DNA from: Vigna angularis
Lineage: Eukaryota; Streptophyta; Magnoliopsida; Fabales; Fabaceae
Reading direction: 5' to 3'
Assembly (NCBI RefSeq): GCF_016808095.1
Contig: NC_068980.1
Location: forward strand, 7,598,501-7,662,500
DNA length: 64,000 nucleotides
Shown here: positions 44,807 through 62,649 of the stretch, in pieces
How positions within the stretch are numbered: position 1 is the stretch's first letter
Layout of the letters: the number at the start of each line of letters is the position of its first letter
Position numbers and translations under genes: made by a program
Notes under the pieces: generated by a model
What the model saw: only the letters and a program-made list of their open reading frames with translations
The model's database searches: none
Told to the model about the DNA's origin: nothing

Positions 44807-44895
44807 TATGGTTTAAATTTATATTTATACATTCAAACTCGCAGTTTAAAATGATATATAAAAACAGCAGGAAAAACTGTTGGCTCCATCGTGCA

Positions 44896-50632
<5,737 letters not shown>

Positions 50633-50639
50633 TGCTAAT

Positions 50640-53531
50640 AGAAACCTTCTTAATATCTGTGTTCTCTCTTATAATAATCAAAATATCATTATCACAAACA
50701 CTTGATATACAATTGTATAGTATCAACTTGTACTGGAACCACACGTTAATTTGGTGTTCTTAATTGTTGATCAGCAATGTGATAAGATAGAGTTACCTTG
50801 GGTACAATTGTCGTAACTGAAGTGGGTTCTCTTGAGTGGAATAGTGATGAAATAGAGAATGTTAAAGGATAGAGTGAATTAAAGTGTTAAAATCCTTATT
50901 ATTGATTATTAATGCGAAGACTTGGTATATCGTCAAGGTCTACGCCATTTGTCAGCACTCTCGCGGTCGTTATTACATCTGTCAATTCACTCTTTGGCAT
51001 GGAATATTAATGATAAATTTGTACAATAATTTACTTAGTCGTTCTGCTCATTTCTTTGCATATATATGATGATATAATTATGAATAAAATAGAAAAAATA
51101 AAGTTATATTGTATCCAGTATTGTTGAGGATATTGAAATCAATAAGAGAATGTAAACATAAATACATCAAAAGACCACTATAATGCAGGACAAGATTAAG
51201 AAGGAGATTACAGAGAAAATAAAACGAAGACAATCAAAATAAAATGGAATTAAGGTAAAGTCAACGTAGTAGTGGAAATTAAAGAACGATTGAAAACTTA
51301 AGAATTACATGGAGAAAGACATTTGCTAGAACCAAAAGGTGAACTATACGAGATTGAAAAAAAGTTAAAATATATGATAATCGTTACAAAGTATAGTTTT
51401 AGTAGGCATAACTAAGATAAAGTGAACGATTTTTAGATAATCATTTTAAATTAATTTATTTTATTTTATTTTGGCTTAATTGTCAAAAACATGAGAGGAA
51501 AATATAAATAAGTTTTTATGTAGAAAAAAAGTTAATGACAAATTATTATTACAATTCAAACACTTTAAAAGTTCTAAACAAGAAAATGACAAATCCAATT
51601 ATAATTACTGTAATTTTGGTTCTCGCTTTCACAAATTTTCTTTATCAGTTTATATTTTATCCTTGTTAATTTAATCTCATGCAATTTACATTGCACTTGA
51701 CATTTTCACTTTATCATGCAATTTCATTTCAATCCATCTTCATCTTCTTCATTCTTCACTACATTTAATATCCATACATCATTTCATCATTATATAAAAA
51801 CACAAAATATGACTGTTGAAAAGAAATGCATGAATCCTTATTGAAGTTCATGTTAAATTATAATTTAGTAAGTTAAATGTTTTTTATGGAATTAATACAC
51901 AATATAAGTAATTTACATATCAATTTCTTATTAATGGTGAAATCTTAAACAAAAATACTCTAATTTAAATTGAACAATAATTGTTTGCTAATTCAATTGA
52001 AAAAGAATCTAGGTCAAGTTAATTTAGTTCACTAAAAATATATTAAACAAATGAAAATTTTCAAGAAACAAGTATAAAATCAAATGAAATATCATGTATT
52101 GCGACTATATAGACTCCCTTAACATATTGAGTTGGTGAGTTATTAGTTTCTACAATTATTTTAACTATTTTATTAGGTGTGTGCCTGTCATATTAAGAGT
52201 ATTGTTGTAATTTGAATTTAAAAAACATTCACTTTCACGTTATTTTTCTTTTATTTTTTATTATTTGTATTATCACTGTCACAAAATAAATTTTCTATGT
52301 TGAATATTTATATAATTTTTGTTAGCTGATATAGATTCACGTGAGACAAAATACTAAGTAAATTTATGTACGTAAAAAAGTGTGCGGTCCAACATAAATT
52401 TTTACATTATTTTTTTTAATTTTATTGATTTTGGCCAAAATCAAAAACCTTACGTACAAAAAAGTATTCGTTGTAATTTACATACAATCAACTATATGCT
52501 ATAAGAATCATAGTATGAATAAAAGATAATATATACCACTAGAAGAAATAAAATTACTAACTAGTATCTACGATTAGTATGTTATTATCCATGAAAATGA
52601 GCATCTAAAAACTAGGATTTTTGGCTATTTTTAATAATTTCTACACAATCGATAAAACCACCAAAATATAGAAAAACAAAATAAAATAAAAATTTAGGAC
52701 ACGAAAGACAAAGTAAACAACAACAAATTAGAAATATAAAATTATAATGAAGAGTCATATATTATGGTGATTGAAATTCCTAAAAACAATATCAATTTGA
52801 TTTCAATAATAACATATCTCAATAACAATTAGATTTACATATCATATGGATGAGCATTCATATTCCAGTATTAATAGTTATATATTTTCTAATTTCATCT
52901 TTTATAATTCTTCTTTTACTTTTACTTCATTTTTTAATAAAATCAATTTTAATTTTTTCTTCCATTACTAAACGTCAAACATATATAGCAGATATAATAT
53001 TTTTAATACGTGGAACAAATAAATGTCTAAATTTCTGGCTTAGTGCAGATTTTGAAAAAGCATTACGAGATATGGTTGATTCTCAAGAATAAAATACTTG
53101 CATTTGTGTTATTTTTATTTTCAAGAGGAGGGTGAGTATATTTATATTGTATTGAAAAATAATATTCATTTTCATATAATCAAGTGCTTCAGGAAATTAT
53201 AGAAATAACTGATTAAGTGTACTATATACCGAATGGACCATAATTATACTGATCCTAATCAAAAGTTTATGAAAAAAAATTATAAATACATTTAAAAGGT
53301 ATAATTGTTAAAAACAATTTACTATATATTTATTATAATATTAATTATTAATCTAATTCAAACTGATGTTATATATTTAGTAAGTATTTTGGATAAATTG
53401 AATAATTTATTCAAACAAAATAAAAATAACATTAAAATAAGTAATTAGAAAATTATTTTAAGTGAATATCAATAGAAGTATTATAAGTATATTTCACTTT
53501 AATTCTTGGTTTATGAGTAGTCTTTTCATTG
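50640..53531. other. Upstream flank of array gene 3 and spacer
   Basis: 50935-50975 matches 33955-33995 upstream of gene 1. The rest is AT-rich. A hydrophobic 80-codon frame at 52850-53092 has no recognisable relative. A CACTAGAAGAAAT word at about 52540 resembles a CACTA end, but no partner was found. Confidence 0.5.
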
Positions 53532-53990
53532 AACAAGTGGAATTATATATCGGTGGTCCTGCATAGCATTTGCTTGGCTCGGAACGTGGCTATTTCGTTC
53601 TCTTTATATTCTCTAATGTATTTTTTATAACACACTTTTATTTTTCAAAATACTATTTTCACTTTTGATGTTCTAAAAAAAGTAATCTCCAAAAAGTTAA
53701 GAAAACAATTATATTCTAGAATTTAAAAAGAGAGGTAGTTTCTGAAATATTAAAATCCAAGAGAGTGTTCCATAATAAAATAAATTTTATAGAGTAATGA
53801 ATGAATTGCATTTACGGTTGTACTTTTAAAACATAGAAAAAGGAATGAAAGAACTCAACATATTAACTCTCTTTTAATTTTCTTTGTTTTCTCGAAAGAT
53901 GAAATTGGATATTAGAGCTATGGTAAAATTTTACCTTTCGTTAACAAGAGGAAAAGGATAGATGAAAAAAATATTTAAATAACAATGAAA
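53532..53990. repeat. Copy B2 of the 430-bp direct repeat
   Basis: Partner of B1 (43797-44228). Retains the 27-28-base segment missing from B1. Its distance from B1 is close to the period of the receptor-kinase array. Confidence 0.85.
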
Positions 53991-55239
53991 GTATAATATA
54001 GATAATAGGGTTTATACTTGTATATGTACATACGAGGGTATTCCGGATACAAAGCCTATTTAATTAAATAAAGTTATAAAAGAAACGAAAAGGAAGAGTG
54101 TGTGTGTGTGTAAAAAAAGCAGTGGAACGGGGGGTGTACATAGTAGGAGCCACGTTCCAAGTGTCTAGAACTTTTTTTTCAGCCCAATAAGTTGGGCCGT
54201 GCTACATGCCATCACACGTGAAAAACAAAACATTTTTGTTTTCTATTTGTCTTCTCCTTCAACTTCTTGTTGTGGAAAATTTGCACCTCCCGACAATGAG
54301 AATTGACGCACGCTAACATTTCCAAAACTCATTTCCCTTTCATAAACACTAAATAACTATTGCAGGAAGAAAACCGAAATTGGAATATACGTGGCACAAG
54401 GAAGATAACAGTTTCTAAATAATACACATTCACATCAACAAACACAAAAATTCAAATTCAAGTTGGACTGTTTTGACCTTAAGCATAAAATTTTCAGCAC
54501 GTTCATGTTATTCAACCACAATAGCAGTACCCTACTTTGACCTACAATGAGATACAAATGGAAGGAATGAGGTGCAGGTGAAGGAAGAATCGTGCAGTGA
54601 CAAGGGTCTCAAGGATTTTAAACTCCAGTCAAAATTGAAACCTAAAAGTTGGTAGGGATAATTTTAGGAATATAAGAAAGTTTAGGGTGCAGAAAGAAGC
54701 CCGAAGAAAATTTTAACTGATAAAATTCTAAAACAAGCAATGAGTTATACACACACTCAACTATTTAGTTTGAAATTCCTCTAAGTTTTAGGCAAAGTTC
54801 ATTATTCGTCAATTTTCTAAAAAGAAACACTAATTTAATGAGTCAACTGTGATGCTGTTTTCTTAAACCGGCTAATGGAAATATTTAGGTAAGATATCCC
54901 ATATTAAGAAATTTTGAACCAATGTATGGAATCTTTATAATGTTACATACAGTTTCGAAATTTGTGTGCCATCGTAATTGATAACTAAATATTTTTACAA
55001 CGTATTAATTGGTCATTAATTTCATTAAATGTGAAAACCTGAGTGACCTAACCTTTTTCTTTGTAGATGTAGTTCGTGGAGCGTGACAATGTAGACATAA
55101 TTATCTTGCGAGTATTAGTGTCATTCTCTATCTTCGTAACATAAAAAAATTCTAAAATTTTACGATTATATATAGGTAGTTTGTTATAGTCATAAAAAAG
55201 AACACGGACTTAATATTGAAGGAAAATAAATGGAAGAAC
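53991..55239. other. Spacer, no gene recognised
   Basis: Non-coding. Words of the GTGCAGGAAGAA repeat family occur at about 54570-54590 and 54690-54705, both in the same orientation, so at most a one-ended remnant of that element is present. Confidence 0.5.
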
Positions 55240-55750
55240 ATGCCCAGACCTGCATTGAACTCGTTAGCCATCAAATTAATCTGTAGATAGATCAAAATAA
55301 TTCTAATGTAATCACTTTCATGAAAAAGTTGATAAATAGTTTCTTTGAAGAAAGAATAAAGCGGTACAGGATATATAGAAAAAAAAAAGATAATGGACCG
55401 ACAACCTGAAACTTGCCAAGAAGAATTAACAGGCAAACCTTATTCTTCTTGAAAAGGTATTTCTGAGAATGAAAGTTAAAATTCTCCGGCAGGAGGAAAC
55501 CGCCAATGTTGACCCAGACAGCGGCATAAACAGTCCTTCTCTGGAAAATTGGAGAGAAAGCGAAAACGAAACGGCGTCGTGGACGCTGGTCGTCAGCGCA
55601 CACAGGAATCAAACTTGAAACAGTGTACACGGTTTGGAGTTTGGAAGAATGTGAAAGGCAGGCGAAGGAAAATTGAATAAGGAATGGCGAGGTGGCAGAG
55701 GGCACGTGGGTGTGGGCCCTTTGGAAGTGGCGCGTGAATCGCAGACGTGG
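55240..55750 (-). pseudogene. Probable 5' fragment of an unidentified gene
   Basis: The stretch 55440-55750 is much richer in GC than its surroundings and reads on the minus strand like a promoter and 5' leader: it has a G-box (CACGTG), pyrimidine-rich segments and an exon-like block ending AAG|GTTTGCC. About 150 bases further on, CTACAG precedes a short segment with ATG GCT AAC GAG TTC AAT GCA followed by a possible donor (GGTCTGG). No later exons were found. This looks like the first exons of a truncated gene; I do not recognise the product. Confidence 0.3.
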
Positions 55751-55759
55751 GAAATGGGA

Positions 55760-57228
55760 TTAGAAGTTATGGAGTTGTTGAATGAATGATGAGTGTTGAT
55801 AGGAGAGAGAAGGGAAGATCAAATGAAGTAAGGATGACCACATCTAAATCCAGATGGCGGGTTCTGGACCCAGGATTCAAATCGGAATCTCCATCATGTC
55901 TATGTGCCACGTACAAACCACCTTCTTTCTTTGTCCATAACACAGCCAAAGAAAAATATCCAATCATAAATAAACCCAAACCAAATACCAATATTTTTCT
56001 TATGCCATCTATGGTCCAACGCCACACAAAACGGAAACCCTCTTGTTCCCTTTCCAGCAGACACCTGGCGTCCCCTCACACCACAAGATCACTTGCTTAT
56101 TTTTCACTCTCCTTATCAATTTTTTCATTCTTCATAACCTCTTCAATTTTCAATACTATACAATCTCCTCTTTTAATTACCATCAAACTGATAACATTAT
56201 CACATTACCAAAAATTCTGTTAACTTTTTTAACCAAAAAAAGTATTTAATTAGGGAAATTCGTGGTGTGTACTGGTAATCAGTTTAGCTAATGTAGCCAT
56301 GGAAAATGGATTTTTCGATGTGATGAGACTGTCCTTACGTAAGGTCCACATACATTGCACCCACCCGGTATGGCCCTATCATTTCATTTGTTTTTACTTT
56401 ACATAAATAATTTATTTTCTTATCCAAAAAAAGTACTTTGGATAATTTGTCGAAAAATTTATTCAAATAAGTCAATATATGCCTTGTTTTTTTTAAAATA
56501 AAAGGCCCGCATATTTTATTTTCTTTATCTCAAAAAATAGTTATAATTGGAATAGGATCATACAGCTAATAGTATACCATAAATAAAAATAATACATCTC
56601 CTGGAGAACTCTTGGTTGGTCTCCCTTTCTAGTATGCTTGACATTGCTGCGCACTGCTTCGTTGTTTTTGGTTTGCATGACGATGCAGAGCGTTGTTTCA
56701 GAAACAGTTTGTCCCATCTGATTCCTTGCAACTGTTGGATGGCGCTACAATATGTTTAATAACAACATGGTATGGCAATATCTTCCCTCTTTCGTCAATG
56801 GAACCACACTTTTCTAACCATTGTGTCCATACATATTCAGTAGAGTCACAACCAATTACTTTAAACTGTGGCCCCTGAGACTTTTTAAAGGTTTCAATCC
56901 AAATTAGATAGAGTAAATCCAACAGTATGACATGCAAGATAAAAGGTTACAACCGGTTAAGAAAAAAACATAGCTTGGTTGAATGAATAGTAAATGTAGC
57001 CAAAAGAAAGATTGGTCAAAATTTCCTAATTGACGCATAATCCAAAAAGGCAGAAACCCAACCTAAACAACTGCGGAAACAATTTTGATAATTGAATTAC
57101 GCGCTGTTGAAATTTAGAAATAATAGGGGCTGACGGGGGAATCGGAGTGAAAACTACCCGAGTATTAAACATTAAATAGAGGGAGGGTAGTTTGGGGTTT
57201 TGACTATAAACCAAGGATTAATAATTTT
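55760..57228. other. Intergenic DNA upstream of the BBX gene
   Basis: No confident gene. The minus frame 56698-56937 (79 codons, with CDSTEYVWTQWLEKCG) looks protein-like but was not recognised. A perfect 12-bp palindrome CCTTACGTAAGG is at 56333-56344 (TTACGTAA is a bZIP-type core). Confidence 0.4.
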
Positions 57229-57239
57229 TTATATATATC
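57229..57239 (+). promoter_or_regulatory. Putative TATA region of the BBX gene
   Basis: TTATATATATC lies about 190 bases upstream of the BBX start codon. It would leave a leader of about 160 bases, part of which is a GA-rich tract (GAGAGAGAGACAGAGAGACA, about 57363-57388). A TATAAAC at about 57205 is an alternative. Confidence 0.4.
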
Positions 57240-57429
57240 TCAGCAACTTGCGCCTTCTTTCCTCTTCTCTTCCTTCTCACGCCCATTCAACCATATCGTA
57301 CCAGCAGAAGAGAGAGAGACTAAAGAGAGGAAATTTAGGAAAAAGAAAAGCAAAGTGGAACGAGAGAGAGAGACAGAGAGACAGAGAGGAAAAGCTGAAG
57401 AGTGTGGATCATAACTCATAGGTTTAGAG

Positions 57430-58296
57430 ATGAAGAACTGCGAGCTCTGCAAGGTTCTGGCTCGGACCTTCTGCGAGTCTGACCAGGCCAGCTTATGCTG
57501 GGACTGCGACGCCAAGGTCCACGGTGCCAACTTCCTCGTCGCCAGACACACGCGCACGCTCCTCTGCCACACCTGCCAGTCACCCACGCCCTGGAAGGCC
57601 TCCGGCGCCGCCCTCGGCAACACCGTCTCCCTCTGCGAGAGGTGCGCCGGTGGAACCGCCGAACAAGGTCAGGAGAGTCAAGGAGGCAATGACGACGACG
57701 TAGACACAGACGAAGATGACTACGACGACGATGATGAGACCGACGACGAAGTCGCCGCTGACGAAGACGGAGACAACCAGGTTGTCCCTTGGTCCTCCGC
57801 GCCTCCGCCACCTGCTCCGAGCTCTTCCAGCAGCGAAGAGTCGGTTAGCCGGTGCAACAACGCCTACGAGGATGTTTCGACCACATTGAAACGACGTCGT
57901 GAGGATAATGATTTCGAGGTTTGCATTAAACTAATGCCTCAATTTGTGCGTTAAGATCCATAATCTAAATATACGGATTTTATAATCTAACATGTAAATT
58001 GTAAGTCACATAATCCGAGCCAAATTATTTCTTTATTTGTTAATTTCTCCTGCTTAGCGATAACAAATAAAAGGAATTTCTTTTTACATAAGATAATTTA
58101 TTGATATTTTTTTCAGTGTTCGGATTCGAACAATTGGGGTTGTCAACTGAGCGAAGTAGAGAGAGGAGGTTGGTTGGTTCGGTTGCGGCGGCGAACCGCC
58201 GCCGAAGATGACGGTCTTGCTGTTGAGCGACGGAGTGGTGGGATGGTGGCTCCCTACGGTTGCGGTGATGATGATAGAGCCTCTGAAGACGTTTGA
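57430..58296 (+). CDS. B-box zinc finger protein, BBX28/BBX29-like
   Basis: Nuclear transcription regulator of the small single-B-box class, which in Arabidopsis modulates light signalling and flowering through partner proteins. Residues 4-40 hold the B-box ligands C4, C7, C15, D18, C23, C26, H31 and H40. A degenerate second box with C46/C49 and SLCERC follows. Residues about 88-118 are an acidic Asp/Glu tract, then a Pro/Ser stretch. The core ESDQASLCWDCD..VHGANFLVA and CQSPTPWKASG is that of BBX28/29. The model is exon 57430-57918, donor GAG|GTTTGC, acceptor TTTTTTTCAG, exon 58117-58296, 222 residues. If the intron is retained the frame ends at 57954 (174 residues). The first exon is strikingly GC-rich. 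The C-terminal exon is uncertain. Confidence 0.85.
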
Positions 58297-58299
58297 TCT

Positions 58300-59900
58300 G
58301 AAGAGACACGGGGAATCTCAGCCGCGTGATTTCGGGGCCGTACCATTGGATATTATTTATGGAGTCTTTGATTATTAACTTCCTCTAACAGCACTCAAGT
58401 TTTTGATAATGACTCTCAAGTGTATGAAACTTTTTCTTTTTCTTTTTATTATTGTTTTCCGTTTCGATATTTTGAGGATCAAGGCTGTGGAGGTGTCATA
58501 ACTTTTTACTTCTATTTTATTGTTGTAAAATAATAACATTTTTTTTTTCTGTTTATAAGTAGGTGAGGATGCTTTCTGTTATGAATAGATAGGAAAAACC
58601 AGAAGCACATGAATGTGATTCCTGATTCAAGACATCAATGTCTCTGACTCTCTGTTTATCTTTCTTAGATAGTTTCTTTAGTTTATGGAAACCAATTAAT
58701 TATCAATTTCCTCTGTAAATATCAGAAAATATTCAACAATATTGCCACATGTAATTTGAATCGTTTAAAATTTAAGAAAGTTGATTATGTAAGCAATTGT
58801 TTATTTCTTAGATTATTTAACGTTCATATTAAGTATAAGCAAGCATCTAAAATGTTAGAGGCATAAAGTATTTAACGTGTTAGAATGAAAAAGTAAATGA
58901 ATTGTTTAAAAATAATGGGATTCTTTTCATAAAGAACAAGAAGACTATATAACTATGCATTCATATTTTATTTCTTTCTTTAATTATTATGAGGATGCAA
59001 TTATCTTTGAGGTGGTTCTTTTGGTTTCCGAAGTCAATTAATTAGATAATGTGTGCATGAACCATTGAATTTTGAAACGTAAGAGATGAATAAGGCTGCA
59101 CTTTCGCACCTTAAAAGTAAAAATTGGACCGAAATTGTTGTAGCTGTTAATTCTTTAATATATTATTTTGACTTGTAAATTAATTTATTAAGCCACTGAC
59201 TATGAGACTTCGTGGGACACATTTTTTTTTTACATTGCGACATTCTTTTGGTGCAAATGAATCTAGATGAGTAGAATGTACTAGCACATTTATATGTATC
59301 TCAATTCAATAATTGTATTTATTCAAATTTGAATTTAATTTAATTAAGACTGGGGAGGTGAAAAAACTAACTTCATTGGTTAATAACATTTTGTTATTAA
59401 TAGTGACACAAGGTCTATGGTAAACTAGGCAGTTAAAGAAAAATTGTATATGGGCATAAATATAGGAAAAAAATAAAAATCAGAATGTCTTCATCGTTAA
59501 AAAGTATATTTAGGTGTTTCTTTATTGTTAAAAGTTTATTTAAGTGTTTTGAGATGATTTTAAGATTTAAAATTATTTTTTATAAAAGCTAGATAAAAAT
59601 GTTTTAGTAAAGGTACTCATAGGTTTTAAATTTCAATATAATACAACTACCATTCAAATATCTGGATATGATTATACGAGGTAACCTAACAAAACAAATA
59701 TCTCTGCAGGAGTGGTGGTGTTTGATTGATTCTCTGCAGGAGGTGGTGGGAGTGCGCCGTCCTCGTTCTTTGTTCTTCGCAGTTGGGAATCTTTGATGAT
59801 GGTGGTGTGAGATGGAGCAGTGGGTGTTGATGGATTGCGGCCAAGGGCTAACAACTGACCTGGTGAAAACAAAAAAGAACACAAAAAAAGGAAAAAACCC
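58300..59900. other. Downstream flank of the BBX gene
   Basis: The first 100-200 bases are probably BBX 3' UTR. The remainder is AT-rich with no recognised gene. Confidence 0.55.
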
Positions 59901-60054
59901 CTCTACTACCTCTTGGATTTGAACTGATGCAAAAAGAACACACCTTTTTTCCTCAGTTAACCGAGGCAAAAAGTCTACCCCTTTTTGCCTCGGTTGCATA
60001 ACTGCTATGTATAAGCGAAAATAATTGTTGTTGTTTCTCTTTACTGTACTAGTG
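59900..60054. mobile_element. CACTA transposon end with subterminal hairpin
   Basis: The right boundary read inward is CACTAGTACAGTAA (60041-60054). Just inside are repeated CCTCGGTT/CCTCAGTT words, including a perfect 15-base inverted pair, AACCGAGGCAAAAAG at 59959-59973 and its complement at 59981-59995, with a 7-base loop. Inverted subterminal repeats next to a CACTA terminus are typical of this superfamily. The other end was not found to the left, so the element is truncated or its end has decayed. Confidence 0.6.
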
Positions 60055-60249
60055 TAGCAAATAGAAGTTGGGATTAGACACGGAGTAACATGGCTTGTGG
60101 AAGAATATTTTAGAATCAAAATATGGGTTCTAGAGAGGTCTAAGAGAACATAATAGAAAATATTACACATCAAGGCAGTGGAAAGCCTTATGTGATGTAT
60201 GTGGTGAAGGAGAGGAAGGAAAATGATTTTACCATAACTTAGAGTAAAA

Positions 60250-61070
60250 CGTAGATTCAAGATCTATGATTAAATTTTGGGAAGATACATGAATAAGACC
60301 ATTACCTCCATATATAAGATTCCTAAGATTATATGGAAGCTCAATTATTAAGGAAAAAATAATAAGGGAGTTTGGTGAATGGACTAACAATGGTTGGATA
60401 TGGATAATGAAATTGTGAAGAGATTGGTTTGAGTGAGAATTGTCTAAATTAGAGGATATGAAACAAATGTTAAATCAAATACAAATACAGAAAGAAGGAG
60501 AGAACCTTTGGGTATGGAAATATGGGGAACACAACTTGAAATTTAGAACTCCAATTATTAGGGAAATTATGATATGTTTAACATATTTTTGGAGGATAAA
60601 GGTAGCTCCATCATCAACACTGAATAAAATAGAAACAAAATAAAACTTGAGCAGAGGATTACAGTTTTTAGAAACATCATGTGTTTTATGGGGGTTGAAG
60701 TTGGAAAATATACCTCATTTATTCTTAATGTGTAAACTTACAAACATGGTTTAGAACTTTTGTAATAAATGGGTGGGTATAAGTTCAATGCAACATAATT
60801 AACTAAATATATGCATTTCCAACAATTTTCTTTATTGCCTTCAAACAAAAATAGGAAATAAAGTATGGAAGGACTTATGGGTGTCAATAATTTAGAACAT
60901 ATGGAACCATAAGAATATGATTGCATTTAAATAAGGGAAAGTGGATGCAGAGGAAATATTTACTTTGACACAATTAAATACTTGGACATGAATGAAATAC
61001 AACTTCTTAAATGTCTATTTCTCTTATAATGATTGGAATATATGCCCTGTTGAGTGCATCAAATTAGTAA
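60250..61070 (+). pseudogene. Decayed 3' part of a plant LINE (non-LTR retrotransposon)
   Basis: Read with frame changes and stops, the plus strand gives the usual downstream order of plant LINE ORF2. First comes a FWEDT segment near 60275, then REFGEWTNNGWIW (60370-60410). NLWVWKYGEH with YFWRIKVAPSS is the only longer open frame (60440-60643), then a broken CVLWG/HLFLMC zinc-binding part. Last are IWNHKNMIAFK and VDAEEIFTL followed by FSYNDWNICPVECIKL near 61060. The reverse-transcriptase core itself was not seen, so this is a 5'-truncated, inactive copy. Confidence 0.7.
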
Positions 61071-62640
61071 CATAGAATAGAATTCTCTAATCAAAATATG
61101 ATGTGGAGGAAACATGTGTTCTAACCCACTCAGATTGCTCAGTCAAGAGGTCTCATTGGTTTTATGCAGATAATCTTATAGGAAAAGTCTTTACTAAGGT
61201 GCAGTGTTCTAACTTTATTGTTTTAATTATGAGTAATAATGTCAGAAAACAAAATGTTACACATATGTTTATTTGCTCAACAGGAAGCTCTCAACATAAC
61301 CTATAAATGAATTTAAATCTAGCATTGGACTAGTGGGATTGAATCTAATAACTACAAACAAGCAAAATTACTTAAGAAGTTACTTTTAATTTAGTTTCAT
61401 ATTAAATGTGTAAGGACCTCTCTTTTCTTTTAAACTTTTTGTTATACACAATATTATGATGAATTTGATTTATCCAATATAAAATCATGATCTTTTGTAT
61501 ATAGGTTGAGACACCCTAAAGTGTCTCTAAATATATATTTATATTATTTGTCAATAAAAAATTAAAAAATAAATAATATTCTTTCAATTTCTAAATAAAA
61601 TATTTTTTTTATAAAACTTCTTCAAATCCTCTATAGCATTAGCTTTTTTAGTAAAATATTCTCAATTATTTTAATATATAGATAAGAAATTTTATGAATT
61701 ATTTTTTCTCCTATAAAGATTGGAGAATTGAAAGTTTAACTTTAAAATTGAATACTTATTTAAGGAGTACACAATAATAACCAAATTATAATTTATAATA
61801 TATTTTAAAATAAATCATATAAATAAATTATTATCAATTAAATTAAGAAGCTGTATTATTAATACATAATTATATAAAAATGTCAATGTTTTAAAATAAA
61901 ATAGGAAATTGGATCCGGTTGACGTATCTTCATGCTCAATGTAAACTTATATTATGATACATAAGTTTTATTTATTCTTTTAGACCAAAAACATGAAGCT
62001 AACTTTCAACCGGGTATGATTAGAAAGACGACACATTGTTGGCATTGAGAAAAAAAAGTAAGAACAACCAAAACACTTAGATTCATTGGTTTGAAGTTAT
62101 TTCAGTTTAACTTGCTATTTGAGTGTGTGTTCTGAATTTGCAATTGTATTAAATATTTGGGAAAAAAAATCATCTATATAATGTACTAATGTCTCTAGTA
62201 AATCTCTATATATATCATATTTGTCGTTTATGAAAGAAAAAAAAACTATTGAATTATTTTATTTGTGAAAAACGTTATTTGTGCAGAGTTTATTAGAAGG
62301 TAGTTGTAGGTTTTATTGAATTAGTTTTGAAATAGATTATATACTTTATGTGTTAATTTAGATGTGAATCAAACTAATTGTAATTGGTAAGTTTTTAAAT
62401 TGGTTTATTTTATTCACTTATGTTTTTTTAATATTTAAATTTGAACATACTAGTCTATAGAGATTAAAAAATTATAATTATTTCGTTCACTCTTATAATC
62501 TAAATATAGAATTTAAAAGTAAAACACTTTTTTTCATTTTATTGCTTACTCTTTAAGTGTTTCACACATTATTTTGTGACTAATACGAAAATTCGATTCA
62601 AACTCAAACTAAAGATTTTAAATTGCTAACAATCACAAAA
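61071..62640. other. Intergenic AT-rich DNA, no gene recognised
   Basis: No supported coding sequence or element end. Short TA-rich tracts only. Confidence 0.55.
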
Positions 62641-62649
62641 ATAAGGTAA

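Noticed and set aside
52850..53092. 80-codon hydrophobic frame
   Set aside because: Ile/Leu/Phe-rich composition expected of AT-rich DNA; no family resemblance or partner exon.
52540..53222. Possible third complete CACTA element
   Set aside because: The left word CACTAGAAG is suggestive, but no inward CACTA terminus with a matching 3-bp duplication was found to the right.
57240..57811. Minus-strand frames of 127 and 131 codons
   Set aside because: Antisense to the BBX leader and GC-rich first exon; Arg-rich composition is a shadow effect.
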